Source: an uncultured Oscillospiraceae bacterium (GTDB lineage Bacteria; Bacillota; Clostridia; Oscillospirales; Ruminococcaceae). From it: DNA of 64,000 nt. The stretch is from contig CAJTVI010000003.1 in the NCBI GenBank assembly GCA_910579545.1, forward strand, positions 1 to 64,000, written 5' to 3'. Both the position numbers and the translations under genes were made by a program. Below are positions 50,335 through 60,558 of this stretch, in pieces. Under the pieces are notes generated by a model. The model had not been told where the DNA came from. It ran no database searches and saw nothing but the letters and a program-made list of their open reading frames with translations. Position 1 is the stretch's first letter, and each line of letters opens with the position of its first letter.

Positions 50335-51681
50335 TCAGCGCTTATTGCTGCGCCGCCAGATGTGCATGGCCTCAGCGTCCCGGATCAGTTGTTCGCGGAA
50401 ATCCGGGTGGGCGATGCTGATGATCGCCTCGGCCCGCTGCCAGGCCGACAGGCCCTTGAGGTTGACCTTGCCGTACTCGGTAACCAAAAAGTGGGTGTTG
50501 GCCCGGGTGTCGGTAACGATGCTGCCGTTTGCCAGGGTGGGCCGGATGCGGCTTTGCAGCTGGCCGGTTTTTTTGTCTGTAAAGGTGGAGGAGAGGCAGA
50601 TAAAGCTCTTGCCGCCCTTGGACAGGTAGGCGCCCAGCACAAAGTCCAGCTGGCCGCCCGCGCCGCTGATGTTGCGCACCCCGGCGCTCTCGGCGTTGAC
50701 CTGGCCAAAGAGGTCCACGTCCACCGCGTTGTTGATCGAGATAAAATTGTCCAGCGCGGCGATGCTGCGGATGTCGTTGGTGTAGCTGACCGGCGCGGCC
50801 ATGCAGGCGGGGTTGCCGTCCAGATACTCGTACAGCTTGCGGGTGCCGGCCCCAAAGGCGTACACCTGCCGCCCGGTGTCGATGGCCTTGCGGCTGCCGT
50901 TGATCTTGCCGGCGTTGGCAATGTCCACAAAGGCGTCCACATACATCTCGGTATGTACCCCAAGGTCCTTAAGGTCGCTCTGGGCGATCAGGCTGCCCAC
51001 CGCGTTGGGCATGCCGCCGATGCCCAGCTGCAGGCAGGCCCCGTTGGGGATCTCCTCCACGATCATTTTGGCCACCGCCTGGTCCACCGCGCTGGCCGGC
51101 CCGGCCGCGCCCATCTCGGCGATGGGGGGGTTATCCCCCTCCACGATCATGTCCACCTGGCTGATGTGCACCCCGTTCTCAAAGCCGCCCAGGCACCGGG
51201 GCATGTTCTGGTTGACCTCCACGATCAGCACCTTGGCCTTTTTGCAGACCTCGGCCAGATGGCTGGCCGAGGGGCCAAAGTTGAAATAGCCGTGCTTGTC
51301 CATGGGGGCCACCTGAAAAACGGCCACGTCCAGCGGGTCGGCCCCGTCCACATAATAGCGGGGCAGCTCGCTGTACCGGATGGGCGCGTAAAAGGCAAAG
51401 CCCTTGGCGGCGGCCTTGCGCTCGATGCCGCCCATGTGCCAGCTGTTCCAGCTGAAGTGCGCGGCCGGGTCCTCGATCTTAAAAACCTCCGGCTCCCACA
51501 TCAGGATGCCGCCCCGGAGCTTTATGTCCTCAAGCTCCGGCATCCGTTTGGCAAGGGCGGCGTCCACCGCCGCGGGGGTGCCCACGCACCAGCCGTAGTC
51601 CACAAAGTCGCCGCTCTTGACCACGGCGGCCGCCTGTTCGGCGCTGGCCAGCTTTTGCGCGTACAGCTGCGTAAGATCCAT
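50335..51681 (-). CDS. but: Butyryl-CoA:acetate CoA-transferase-like protein
   Basis: A 448-residue family I-type CoA-transferase, in the group of butyryl-CoA:acetate and 4-hydroxybutyrate CoA-transferases. The GIGGMPNAVG oxyanion/CoA loop is near residue 220, the catalytic Glu probably lies in GVHTEMYVDAF near 243, and the conserved VTDTRANTHFLVTEYG is near 400. Length equals that of Faecalibacterium But as I remember it. It would finish butyrate formation by exchanging CoA with acetate. The nearby thl-etfA operon supports this; 4-hydroxybutyrate as substrate is the alternative. The ATG at 51681 follows GGAGGG. Confidence 0.85.
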   Translation of the reverse strand: MDLTQLYAQKLASAEQAAAVVKSGDFVDYGWCVGTPAAVDAALAKRMPELEDIKLRGGILMWEPEVFKIEDPAAHFSWNSWHMGGIERKAAAKGFAFYAPIRYSELPRYYVDGADPLDVAVFQVAPMDKHGYFNFGPSASHLAEVCKKAKVLIVEVNQNMPRCLGGFENGVHISQVDMIVEGDNPPIAEMGAAGPASAVDQAVAKMIVEEIPNGACLQLGIGGMPNAVGSLIAQSDLKDLGVHTEMYVDAFVDIANAGKINGSRKAIDTGRQVYAFGAGTRKLYEYLDGNPACMAAPVSYTNDIRSIAALDNFISINNAVDVDLFGQVNAESAGVRNISGAGGQLDFVLGAYLSKGGKSFICLSSTFTDKKTGQLQSRIRPTLANGSIVTDTRANTHFLVTEYGKVNLKGLSAWQRAEAIISIAHPDFREQLIRDAEAMHIWRRSNKR

Positions 51682-51966
51682 CAGCAAATCCCTCCAAAAT
51701 CAGATTTTGCCGCCCGGGGCCGGGCAAAAGCGCCCTCCGGGCGGGTTTTTGAAAAAACTGTAAACACTGCAAAGAAAACCGGCAAAGGGGAACAAAACTT
51801 CTTTTCTTTTGCGCGCGGATATAGTACAATATACCTGTGCGCCGGACAGGGGGGCCCGCCGCGCCGGCAGGCGGCCGTCCCGAGGACATTTTAGCAGATT
51901 TTAAGGGCGAAGGCAACCTGTGCGCGGGGCCCCTGGGTGGGATTTGCCGGTTTATTTGATAAATAT

Positions 51967-51995
51967 TTGACAAATCGGGAAATTTGATGTAAAAC
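51967..51995 (+). promoter_or_regulatory. Promoter upstream of coaD
   Basis: TTGACA (51967-51972), 17 bp, TAAAAC (51990-51995). The -10 lies inside the first copy of the 57-bp direct repeat. Confidence 0.5.
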
Positions 51996-52042
51996 TATAA
52001 ATAGCGAAAAAAAGACCGACAAGCAAAACCGCCGCGGCGGGC
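51986..52042 (+). repeat. 57-bp direct repeat upstream of coaD, copy 1
   Basis: Starts GATGTAAAACTATAAATAGC and includes a run of A and AAGCAAAAC; a second copy begins 83 bp later with about four mismatches. Confidence 0.85.
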
Positions 52043-52068
52043 GGTTTGGGCCGGCGGCATGCCGTGTG

Positions 52069-52125
52069 GATGTAAAACTATAAACAGCGAAAAAAAGACC
52101 AACAAGCAAAACAGCCGCGGCGGGC
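52069..52125 (+). repeat. 57-bp direct repeat upstream of coaD, copy 2
   Basis: Starts GATGTAAAACTATAAACAGC. Ends 25 bp before the coaD start, so it sits in the 5' leader. Confidence 0.85.
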
Positions 52126-52149
52126 CGCCGCGAAGGGTGGGAAACATTG

Positions 52150-52644
52150 ATGATCCGTGCGATCTATCCCGGCAGCTTTGACCCCGTGACCCTCGGCCAT
52201 CTGGACATCATCCGCCGGGCCGCCGGCGTGGTGGACGAGCTGGTGGTGGGGGTGCTGACCAACAAGAGCAAAAGGCCGCTGTTTTCGATCGGGGAACGGG
52301 TGGAGATGCTAAAAAGGTGCACCGCGGGGCTTGAAAACGTGCGGGTGCTCTCGTTTGACGGGCTCACCGTGGAGTTTGCCCGCAGCCAGGACGCCCGCAT
52401 CATCGTGCGGGGCCTGCGGGCGGTGACCGACTTTGAGGTGGAGATGCAGATCGCCCAGAACAACCGGATCGTGGACCATAACATCGAGACAATGTTTTTG
52501 ACCACCGGCCTGCAGTACGCCTACCTGAGTTCGACCATTGTAAAGGAGATGGCCAGCTATGGGGCGGACGTTTCCAATTTTGTGACCCCGGACGTGGCCG
52601 CGGCCTTGGCCGAAAAATTTGCGGCAAAAGGCCCGGCAGAATAG
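52150..52644 (+). CDS. coaD: Phosphopantetheine adenylyltransferase
   Basis: A 164-residue nucleotidyltransferase, the penultimate step of coenzyme A synthesis. YPGSFDPVTLGHLDII at residues 5-20 carries the T/HxGH nucleotide motif; RGLRAVTDFEVEMQIAQNNR near 90 and YAYLSSTIVKE near 123 are conserved CoaD blocks. Normal length. AAGGGTGGG precedes the ATG. Its place between two CoA-dependent butyrate units may be coincidence. Confidence 0.96.
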   Translation: MIRAIYPGSFDPVTLGHLDIIRRAAGVVDELVVGVLTNKSKRPLFSIGERVEMLKRCTAGLENVRVLSFDGLTVEFARSQDARIIVRGLRAVTDFEVEMQIAQNNRIVDHNIETMFLTTGLQYAYLSSTIVKEMASYGADVSNFVTPDVAAALAEKFAAKGPAE

Positions 52645-52813
52645 CCCTTTTGCCGGGACATGCCCGCCGCGCGGGCAAGAGCGCGCCTGAAAAGGGCGCA
52701 GTGGGGCTTTGAACGGCCCCTTGCAGGATCCCTGCCGCCGTGGGGCGGTTTTGAATAGCCGAAAAGCAAGACCCCTTGCGTATCGAACAATTTTATAAGG
52801 AGGCAGTTTCACT

Positions 52814-53992
52814 ATGTCCAAGAAAATCGTATTAGCCGGCGCCTGCCGCACCGCCATTGGCAAGATGGGCGGCGCTTTGAGCACCGTGCCCGCCGCCGAA
52901 CTGGGCAGCATCGTCATCAAGGAGGCGCTCAGCCGCGCCGGCGTCAAGCCCGAGCAGGTGGACCATGTGTACATGGGCTGCGTGATCCAGGCCGGCCTGG
53001 GCCAGAACGTGGCCCGCCAGGCCTCCCTCAAGGCCGGGCTGCCGGTCGAGACCCCGGCCGTTACGGTCAACGTGGTCTGCGGCTCCGGCCTCAACTGCGT
53101 CAACATGGCCGCCCAGATGATCGAGGCCGGCGACGCCGACATCGTGGTGGCCGGCGGCATGGAGAGCATGTCCCTGGCCCCGTTCGCCCTCACCAAGGCC
53201 CGCTTTGGCTACCGCATGAACGACGGCAAGCTGATGGACACCATGGTGCACGACGCTCTGTGGGACGCCTTTAACGATTACCACATGGGCATCACCGCCG
53301 AGAACGTGGCCGAGCAGTGGCACCTCACCCGCGAGCAGCTGGACGAGTTTGCCGCCGCCAGCCAGCAGAAGGCCTGCGCCGCCATCGAGAGCGGCCGCTT
53401 TAAGGACGAGATCGTGCCCGTGACCATCCACGGCAAAAAGGGCGACACGGTGGTGGACACCGACGAGGGCCCCCGCGCCGGCACCACCGCCGAGGGCCTG
53501 GCCAAGCTGAAACCCGCCTTTAAAAAGGACGGCATGGTCACCGCCGGCAACGCCTCCGGCATCAACGACGGCGCGGCCGCCATTGTGGTGATGAGCGAGG
53601 AGAAGGCCAAGGAGCTGGGCGTGGCCCCCATGGCCACCTGGGTCGCCGGCGCTTTGGGCGGCGTGGATCCCAGCATCATGGGCGTTGGCCCGGTGGCCGC
53701 CACCAAAAAGGTGCTGGCCAAGACCGGCATGAAGATCGAGGACTTTGACCTGGTGGAGGCCAACGAGGCCTTTGCCGCCCAGAGCCTGGCCGTGGGCCAC
53801 GACCTCGGGTTTGACCTTGCCAAGCTGAACGTCAACGGCGGCGCCATCGCGCTGGGCCATCCGGTGGGCGCCTCCGGCTGCCGCATCCTGGTGACCCTGC
53901 TGCACGAGATGGTCAAGCGGGACGCCAAGAAGGGCCTTGCCACCCTGTGCATCGGCGGCGGCATGGGCTGCTCGACCATCGTGGAGCGCTGA
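52814..53992 (+). CDS. thl: Acetyl-CoA acetyltransferase (thiolase)
   Basis: A 392-residue biosynthetic thiolase that condenses two acetyl-CoA to acetoacetyl-CoA. The nucleophile Cys (about residue 88) lies in VVCGSGLN, the catalytic His in GGAIALGHPVGASG near 350 and the second Cys in CIGGGMGCS near 380. Length is typical. ATAAGGAGG precedes the ATG. First gene of the six-gene butyryl-CoA operon. Confidence 0.97.
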   Translation: MSKKIVLAGACRTAIGKMGGALSTVPAAELGSIVIKEALSRAGVKPEQVDHVYMGCVIQAGLGQNVARQASLKAGLPVETPAVTVNVVCGSGLNCVNMAAQMIEAGDADIVVAGGMESMSLAPFALTKARFGYRMNDGKLMDTMVHDALWDAFNDYHMGITAENVAEQWHLTREQLDEFAAASQQKACAAIESGRFKDEIVPVTIHGKKGDTVVDTDEGPRAGTTAEGLAKLKPAFKKDGMVTAGNASGINDGAAAIVVMSEEKAKELGVAPMATWVAGALGGVDPSIMGVGPVAATKKVLAKTGMKIEDFDLVEANEAFAAQSLAVGHDLGFDLAKLNVNGGAIALGHPVGASGCRILVTLLHEMVKRDAKKGLATLCIGGGMGCSTIVER

Positions 53993-54094
53993 GCCGTTTC
54001 CTTAAGCCGTATGCCGCGCCCCGCGCCGGGGCGCGGCCCCTGTGCAAATACGGGCGGCCTGCCGGCCGCCCGCCAAAAAGGAGGACCGCCAAGT

Positions 54095-54871
54095 ATGGAA
54101 TTTATCAAATATGAGGTGGAGGGCGCCGTGGGCGTCATCACCATCGACCGGCCCAAGGCCCTCAACGCCCTCAACAGCGCGGTGCTGGCCGAACTGGACG
54201 CCGCGCTGGACGCGGTGGACCTTGCCGCCGTGCGCTGCCTGATCCTGACCGGCGCGGGCGAAAAGAGCTTTGTGGCCGGGGCCGACATCGGCGAGATGAG
54301 CACCCTCACCAAGGCCGAGGGCGAGGCCTTTGGCAAAAAGGGCAACGACGTCTTCCGCAAGCTGGAGACCCTGCCCATCCCGGTGATCGCGGCGGTCAAC
54401 GGCTTTGCGCTGGGCGGCGGCTGCGAGATCAGCATGAGCTGCGACATCCGCATCTGCTCGGACAACGCGGTGTTCGGCCAGCCCGAGGTGGGCCTTGGCA
54501 TCACCCCCGGCTTTGGCGGCACCCAGCGGCTGGCCCGGCTGGTAGGCCCCGGCATGGCCAAGCAGATGATCTACACCGCCCGCAACATCAAGGCGGACGA
54601 GGCGCTGCGCATCGGGCTGGTCAACGCGGTGTACCCCCTGGCCGAGCTGATGCCCGCCGCCAAAAAGATGGCCGCCGGCATTGCCAAAAACGCTCCCATC
54701 GCGGTGCGCAACTGCAAAAAGGCCATCAACGAGGGCCTGGAAGCGGGCATGGACGAGGCCGTGGTGATCGAGGAAAAGCTCTTTGGCGACTGCTTTGAGA
54801 GCTACGACCAAAAAGAGGGCATGGCCGCCTTTTTGGAAAAACGCAAGGTCGAGGCGTTTTTGAACAAGTAA
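54095..54871 (+). CDS. crt: 3-hydroxybutyryl-CoA dehydratase (crotonase)
   Basis: A 258-residue enoyl-CoA hydratase. The oxyanion-hole block GAGEKSFVAGADIGEM is near residue 52 and the catalytic Glu pair lies in NGFALGGGCEISMSCD near 105 and FGQPEVGLGITPGFGGTQRL near 128. It interconverts 3-hydroxybutyryl-CoA and crotonyl-CoA. The ATG at 54095 with AAAGGAGG is preferred to an upstream in-frame start. Second gene of the operon. Confidence 0.96.
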   Translation: MEFIKYEVEGAVGVITIDRPKALNALNSAVLAELDAALDAVDLAAVRCLILTGAGEKSFVAGADIGEMSTLTKAEGEAFGKKGNDVFRKLETLPIPVIAAVNGFALGGGCEISMSCDIRICSDNAVFGQPEVGLGITPGFGGTQRLARLVGPGMAKQMIYTARNIKADEALRIGLVNAVYPLAELMPAAKKMAAGIAKNAPIAVRNCKKAINEGLEAGMDEAVVIEEKLFGDCFESYDQKEGMAAFLEKRKVEAFLNK

Positions 54872-55012
54872 GCGCCGCCCGGCGGGGGCGCGCGTCCCGG
54901 CAGGGGACGCGCCCTTCGCGGGCGCCAGATACAAACGCATCGCTCAGCGGGGGCATGCCCCCGGCGGGGGATGCGACCCATTTAAAAAAACCAGTTTAAG
55001 GAGGCAGCTGCA

Positions 55013-55855
55013 ATGAAAGTAGGCGTTATCGGCGCCGGCACCATGGGCTCCGGCATTGCCCAGGCTTTTGCACAGTGCGAGGGCTACGAGGTCGCCTTGT
55101 GCGACATCAACGAGGAGTTTGCCGCCGGCGGCAAAAAGAAGATCGCCAAGGGCTTTGAAAAGCGGATCGCCAAGGGTAAAATGGAGCAGGCCAAGGCCGA
55201 CGCCATCCTTGCCAAGATCACCACCGGCGTCAAGGAAAACATCTGTGCCGACTGCGACCTCATCGTGGAGGCCGCGCTGGAGGTCATGGAGGTCAAAAAG
55301 CAGACCTTCAAGGAGCTCTCCGCCATCTGCAAGCCCGAGTGCATCTTTGCCACCAACACCTCCAGCCTCTCGATCACCGAGATCGGCAAGGGCCTGGACC
55401 GCCCGGTGGTGGGCATGCATTTCTTTAACCCCGCCCCGGTCATGAAGCTGGTCGAGGTGATCGCCGGCCTCAACACCCCGGCCGAGCTGGTGGACCAGAT
55501 CAAGAAGATCAGCGAGGAGATCGGCAAGACCCCGGTGCAGGTGGAGGAAGCCGCCGGCTTTGTGGTCAACCGCATCCTGATCCCGATGATCAACGAGGCC
55601 ATCGGCATCTACGCCGACGGCGTGGCCAGCGTGGAGGGCATCGACACCGCCATGAAGCTGGGCGCCAACCACCCCATGGGCCCGCTCGCGCTGGGCGACC
55701 TGGTGGGCCTGGACATCGTGCTGGCCATCATGGAGGTCCTGCAGGCCGAGACCGGCGATCCCAAGTACCGGCCCCATCCGCTGCTGCGCAAGATGGTGCG
55801 CGGCGGCAAGCTGGGCATCAAGACCGGCAAGGGCTTCTACGACTACAGCAAGTAA
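55013..55855 (+). CDS. hbd: 3-hydroxybutyryl-CoA dehydrogenase
   Basis: A 280-residue NAD(P)-dependent reductase of acetoacetyl-CoA. GAGTMGSGIAQAFA at residues 7-20 is the dinucleotide fold; TNTSSLSITEI near 120, the catalytic His in GMHFFNPAPVM near 139, and the Glu in VEEAAGFVVNRIL near 180 are visible. Family length. AAGGAGG precedes the ATG. Confidence 0.97.
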   Translation: MKVGVIGAGTMGSGIAQAFAQCEGYEVALCDINEEFAAGGKKKIAKGFEKRIAKGKMEQAKADAILAKITTGVKENICADCDLIVEAALEVMEVKKQTFKELSAICKPECIFATNTSSLSITEIGKGLDRPVVGMHFFNPAPVMKLVEVIAGLNTPAELVDQIKKISEEIGKTPVQVEEAAGFVVNRILIPMINEAIGIYADGVASVEGIDTAMKLGANHPMGPLALGDLVGLDIVLAIMEVLQAETGDPKYRPHPLLRKMVRGGKLGIKTGKGFYDYSK

Positions 55856-56007
55856 TTGCCCCGGAAACGGGGACGGGCGGTTTGCCTGTCCCCGTTTTGG
55901 GCTACCTGGACCGATCCCATAAAAGCCCGGGCGTTGGCGGCGTTTCCTTTGGATCGCCGCCAGGGCCCCGGCTTTTGAGAGAGTAGAGAACGGAGGACTG
56001 AAGACGG

Positions 56008-57180
<1,173 letters not shown>

Positions 57181-57200
57181 GAGAGGAGGAGTACTGAGAG

Positions 57201-58001
57201 ATGAAAGCGATTGTTTGTGTCAAGCAGGTGCCGGATACCTCCGGCAAGGTCTCGGTAAACGAGAACGGCACCCTGGACCGCGCCTCGATGGCCACCATCA
57301 CCAACCCCGATGACCTCAACGCGGTGGAGGCCGCCCTCAAGCTCAAGGACGAGACCGGCTGCGAGGTCGTGGTTGTCTCGATGGGCCCGCCCCCGGCCGA
57401 GGGCATGCTGCGGGAGCTGCTGGCCCGCGGGTGCGACAAGGCGGTGCTGGTCTCGGGCCGCGAGTTCGGCGGCTCGGACACCTACGCCACCAGCCAGATC
57501 CTGGCCGCGGCGGTAAAAAAGGTGGGCGTTGGCCCCGAGGACATCGTCTTCTGCGGCCGGCAGGCCATCGACGGCGACACCGCCCAGGTGGGCCCCCAGA
57601 TCGCCGAAAAGCTGGGCCTGCCCCAGGTGACCTATGTGGCCGACATCCAGAAGGAGGGCAACACCCTCACGGTCAAGCGGATGCTGGAGGACGGCTTTAT
57701 GAAGATCCGGGTGCAGACCCCCTGCCTGCTCACCTGCATCAAGGAGCTCAACGAGCCCCGCTACATGAGCGTGGGCGGCATCTGGGACTGCTACCAGAAA
57801 CCCTACGAGGTGTTTGACTACGAGGCCCTCAAGAACGATCCCCTGATCGACACCGACACCATCGGCCTTCAGGGTTCGCCCACCAACGTTTACAAATCCT
57901 TCACCCCGCCGCAGAAGGGCGCCGGCACCATGATGGAGGGGGCCGACAAGGCCGCCTGCGAGAAGCTGGTGGGCATCCTGCACGACAAACAGGTGATCTG
58001 A
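57201..58001 (+). CDS. etfB: Electron transfer flavoprotein, beta subunit
   Basis: A 266-residue subunit with the start MKAIVCVKQVPDTSGKVSVN, NPDDLNAVEAALKLKD near 35 and GRQAIDGDTAQVGPQIAEKLGLPQVTY near 117, the AMP/FAD-binding elements of EtfB. It forms the bifurcating complex with EtfA and Bcd. AGAGGAGG precedes the ATG, 20 bp after bcd. Confidence 0.96.
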   Translation: MKAIVCVKQVPDTSGKVSVNENGTLDRASMATITNPDDLNAVEAALKLKDETGCEVVVVSMGPPPAEGMLRELLARGCDKAVLVSGREFGGSDTYATSQILAAAVKKVGVGPEDIVFCGRQAIDGDTAQVGPQIAEKLGLPQVTYVADIQKEGNTLTVKRMLEDGFMKIRVQTPCLLTCIKELNEPRYMSVGGIWDCYQKPYEVFDYEALKNDPLIDTDTIGLQGSPTNVYKSFTPPQKGAGTMMEGADKAACEKLVGILHDKQVI

Positions 58002-58020
58002 GAGAGAGGAGAAGGAACAA

Positions 58021-59121
58021 ATGGCTTTTGATAGTAAGGATACAGCCGCCTTCAAGGGCGTCTGGGTATTTTGTGAGCAGCGCGAAGGCGTGATCATGTC
58101 CACCAGCTACCAGCTGCTCAGCGAGGGCCGCAAGCTGGCGAACGACCTCGGCGTCGAGCTGTGCGGCGTGGTGTTGGGCAAGGGGGTCAACGAGCAGTTC
58201 CTCAAGGCCTTGGGCGGCTACGGGGCCGACCGGGTTTACTATGCCGAGCACGACCTGCTGGAGACCTACACCACCGACGCCTACACCAAGGTGCTGTGCG
58301 ATCTGATCGAGGACAAAAAGCCCGAGATCTTCCTCATCGGCGCCACCAACATCGGCCGCGACCTCGGCCCCCGCTGCGCCGCGCGGCTGCACACCGGCCT
58401 CACCGCCGACTGCACCCACCTGGACGTGGACGTGGAGAAGTACAAGGAGTTTCTGCGCAAAAGCTCCACCATCGATGTGGACAACACCAAGTTTGAGGAG
58501 AACAAAAACCTCAAGATGACCCGCCCGGCCTTTGGCGGCCACCTGATGGCCACCATCATCTGCCCGCGCTTCCGCCCGCAGATGTCCACCGTGCGCCCCG
58601 GCGTCATGCAGACCCAGGCCTTTGACGAGGCCGGCGCGGCCAAGACGGTGGTCGAAAAGGTGCCGGTGGCCCTGGCCGCCTCCGACCTCAAGACCGAGGT
58701 GCTGAGCGTCGAAAAGACCGCCAAGCAGATGGTGGACCTCATCGGCGCGGACGTGATCGTGTCGGTGGGCCGCGGCATCAGCAAGGACCCCGAGGCCGGC
58801 ATCAAGCTGGCCGAGGAGCTGGCGGGCGTTCTGGGCGGCGTTGTGGGCGCCTCCCGCGCGGTGGTGGACGCCGACTGGATCGACGCCAGCCACCAGGTGG
58901 GCCAGACCGGCAAGACCGTACATCCCCGCCTGTATGTGGCGCTGGGCATCTCGGGCGCCATCCAGCATCTGGCCGGCATGCAGGATTCCGAGTGCATCGT
59001 GGCGGTAAACAAGAGCGAGGCCGCCCCCATCTTCCAGGCCGCCACCTACGGCATCTGCGGCGACCTGTTCAAGGTGGTGCCCCAGCTCATCGAGGCCATC
59101 AAGGCCCTCAAGGCGCAGTAA
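58021..59121 (+). CDS. etfA: Electron transfer flavoprotein, alpha subunit
   Basis: A 366-residue subunit. The C-terminal FAD-binding domain has SVGRGISKDPEAGIKLAEELA near 242, GASRAVVDADWIDASHQVGQTGKTV near 282 and ALGISGAIQHLAGM near 310. The N-terminal ~30 residues are slightly longer than in many EtfA. GAGAGGAG precedes the ATG. Last gene of the operon, followed by a strong terminator. Confidence 0.96.
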   Translation: MAFDSKDTAAFKGVWVFCEQREGVIMSTSYQLLSEGRKLANDLGVELCGVVLGKGVNEQFLKALGGYGADRVYYAEHDLLETYTTDAYTKVLCDLIEDKKPEIFLIGATNIGRDLGPRCAARLHTGLTADCTHLDVDVEKYKEFLRKSSTIDVDNTKFEENKNLKMTRPAFGGHLMATIICPRFRPQMSTVRPGVMQTQAFDEAGAAKTVVEKVPVALAASDLKTEVLSVEKTAKQMVDLIGADVIVSVGRGISKDPEAGIKLAEELAGVLGGVVGASRAVVDADWIDASHQVGQTGKTVHPRLYVALGISGAIQHLAGMQDSECIVAVNKSEAAPIFQAATYGICGDLFKVVPQLIEAIKALKAQ

Positions 59122-59175
59122 GCCGCGTATAGCCCGGGGCCGGCCCCGGCAAACGACAATTTCATAAAAAGCGCG

Positions 59176-59214
59176 CGCCCGCCCCCTGCGGTTTGCAGGG
59201 GGCGGGCGTTTTTT
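59176..59214 (+). terminator. Terminator of the butyryl-CoA operon
   Basis: 14-bp stem CGCCCGCCCCCTGC / GCAGGGGGCGGGCG with a 5-nt loop followed by TTTTTT. Confidence 0.93.
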
Positions 59215-59217
59215 GAT

Positions 59218-59243
59218 GCTTTGTTTTCTTATCTCACCGCCGC
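59218..59243 (+). repeat. Solo MITE-like end (left-end type)
   Basis: GCTTTGTTTTCTTAT followed by CTCACCGCCGC. It matches the inverted left end of the 60277-60460 element, including the CTCACCG that distinguishes it from the right end. It lies directly after the etfA terminator. Confidence 0.65.
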
Positions 59244-59281
59244 TTTTCTGCGCGGCTTTTGGAGAGGGCGCAAATGGGGGC

Positions 59282-59301
59282 CTGGGGGGCGAGCCCCCCA
59301 G
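59282..59301. repeat. 3'-end palindrome, variant copy 3
   Basis: CTGGGGGGC / GCCCCCCAG stem with a 2-nt loop, 25 bp beyond the stop codon at 59326. Confidence 0.6.
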
Positions 59302-59325
59302 AATTGCCCAAAAGGGCGGCCCCTG

Positions 59326-60147
59326 TTACTCGGCGTTGCGGCCCCAGGCCAGGATCTGGGTGAGGGCCGGGAAGGGGGAGGGGTCGTCCGCCCGGACCAG
59401 CCGCTCGATCCGCAGCCAGCTGATCCCCTGCCGCCGGATGGGGAAGATATGCGGCGCGGCGCTTTTCTGCATGGGCAGCACTTCGCTGCTGCCGTCCGAA
59501 AAGACCGCCGTGGCCTCCTTCCACCAGCTGTCGTGGGGAAAATCCGCCCGGGTAACGAGCCACAGCTCCTCAAGGTCCACCGGGCGGCCAAACTCTAAGG
59601 TGATGGCGGCGTCCGGGCGCTGGTCGATGCCCCAGGCCTGGAAGGGCCAGGGCCAGTGTTCGGCGTTGGCCAGCACCCCATCGATCACGTTGCGGGGGGC
59701 AAACACCGGGGCGATGGGCCCCTTGGTGGCCACATTGGCCTGCACATGGGGCCAGCAGCCGGCAGCGCCGCCGCGGTCCATGGGGTTTAAGGCCAGGTTG
59801 CGGTAGGCCGCGTTTTCCTGGGGGGTCGCTTTGCGCATGGCGATGTAGTGCCGCGCGCCGGCAAAGCTGCCCGGGCAGTAGGAAAGGCGCAGCGCGCCAT
59901 AGGCTTCGGCCTCCGGCTCAAAGGGGATGGGGTACTCGATGCGCCCCTGGGTAAGGTAAACATAGGCCTCGGCCATGCCGCCGTCCACCTGGATAAAGTA
60001 ATAGGCGGGGAACTCGTCGGTGGTAAACACGATCCGGTCGCCGGGCTGGTACTCCCCCTCCTGGGCCAGCCAGACGATCGTTTGGCCCTCGGCGCGGCAC
60101 TGTTCGGCGCCGGCCTTGTTCTGCACGGCAATGCGCAGGGCTGCCAT
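59326..60147 (-). CDS. Unknown protein with F5/8-type (discoidin-like) C-terminal domain
   Basis: A 273-residue protein that I cannot name. The N-terminal ~120 residues are beta-rich, and include PGDRIVFTTDEFPAYYFIQVDG. The C-terminal ~150 (from NLALNPMDRGG, with NVIDGVLANAEH, TLEFGRPVDLEELWLVTRAD and SDGSSEVLPM) look like a galactose-binding/discoidin fold. No signal peptide, so it is probably cytoplasmic. AAAGGAGGAG precedes the ATG at 60147. The neighbouring DhuI-like isomerase gene, 410 bp upstream on the same strand, makes a sugar-acid-related role plausible. Confidence 0.6.
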   Translation of the reverse strand: MAALRIAVQNKAGAEQCRAEGQTIVWLAQEGEYQPGDRIVFTTDEFPAYYFIQVDGGMAEAYVYLTQGRIEYPIPFEPEAEAYGALRLSYCPGSFAGARHYIAMRKATPQENAAYRNLALNPMDRGGAAGCWPHVQANVATKGPIAPVFAPRNVIDGVLANAEHWPWPFQAWGIDQRPDAAITLEFGRPVDLEELWLVTRADFPHDSWWKEATAVFSDGSSEVLPMQKSAAPHIFPIRRQGISWLRIERLVRADDPSPFPALTQILAWGRNAE

Positions 60148-60220
60148 GGCAACTCCTCCTTTTTTGTGTAAAAAGGCCCTCCGGCGCACCCGGGGCGGGG
60201 CGCGGAGGGCCGGGGAGTGA

Positions 60221-60532
60221 AGTTTTAAGGTGCTAAGGCCGGGGGTGGGGGAGAGTCTCGAAAGGCTTTCGGGGCAGCGACGGTGAGATAAGAAAACAAA
60301 GATTCCGAATAAAATTCGATTTACCGGAAATTCGCTGGGCGGCCACAGCCGCAAGGAAGGAAAGCGCAGGAATCCTTGGTGGATTCCAAGCTTTTCTGAC
60401 GCAGCGGATGCGGCTGACCAGTAGAATTTGCGGCTTTGTTTTCTTATGGAACCGCCGCTAAGGGGGTCCTGTTGCCTTGAGAGACTGCTCCCACGCACCC
60501 GGCCGGCGGATGTTTCTCCCCAGTTTGGACAC
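60221..60532 (+). repeat. Interspersed repeat R, copy 2, interrupted by a MITE-like element
   Basis: Flanking sequence AGTTTTAAGGTGCTAA plus the repeat core from 60237, cut after GGGGCA (60276) and resumed at about 60461 with GGGGTCCTGTTGCC, ending TTTGGACAC at 60532. Most of the 412-bp gap between genes is made of this and the nested element. Confidence 0.85.
60277..60460. mobile_element. MITE-like element nested in repeat R copy 2
   Basis: About 184 bp with ~25-bp terminal inverted repeats: the left end reads GCGACGGTGAGATAAGAAAA and the right end, reverse-complemented, AGCGGCGGTTCCATAAGAAA. The interior folds on itself (CAGCCGCA with TGCGGCTG; GGAATCC-TTGGT-GGATTCC). No transposase frame. 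Insertion is shown directly by the uninterrupted copies at 33067 and 61341. A target duplication is at most 1-2 bp. Confidence 0.75.
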
Positions 60533-60558
60533 TCCCGGCACGCTGCCCCTGCCCTGCC

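Larger units (their letters stand above)
51682..52149. other. Gene-free region between but and coaD
   Basis: Contains an imperfect dyad GGATATAGTACAATATACC (about 51818-51836) that could hold the but promoter, a plus-strand promoter at 51967, and a pair of 57-bp direct repeats. The short open frames here are not supported by codon use. Confidence 0.5.
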
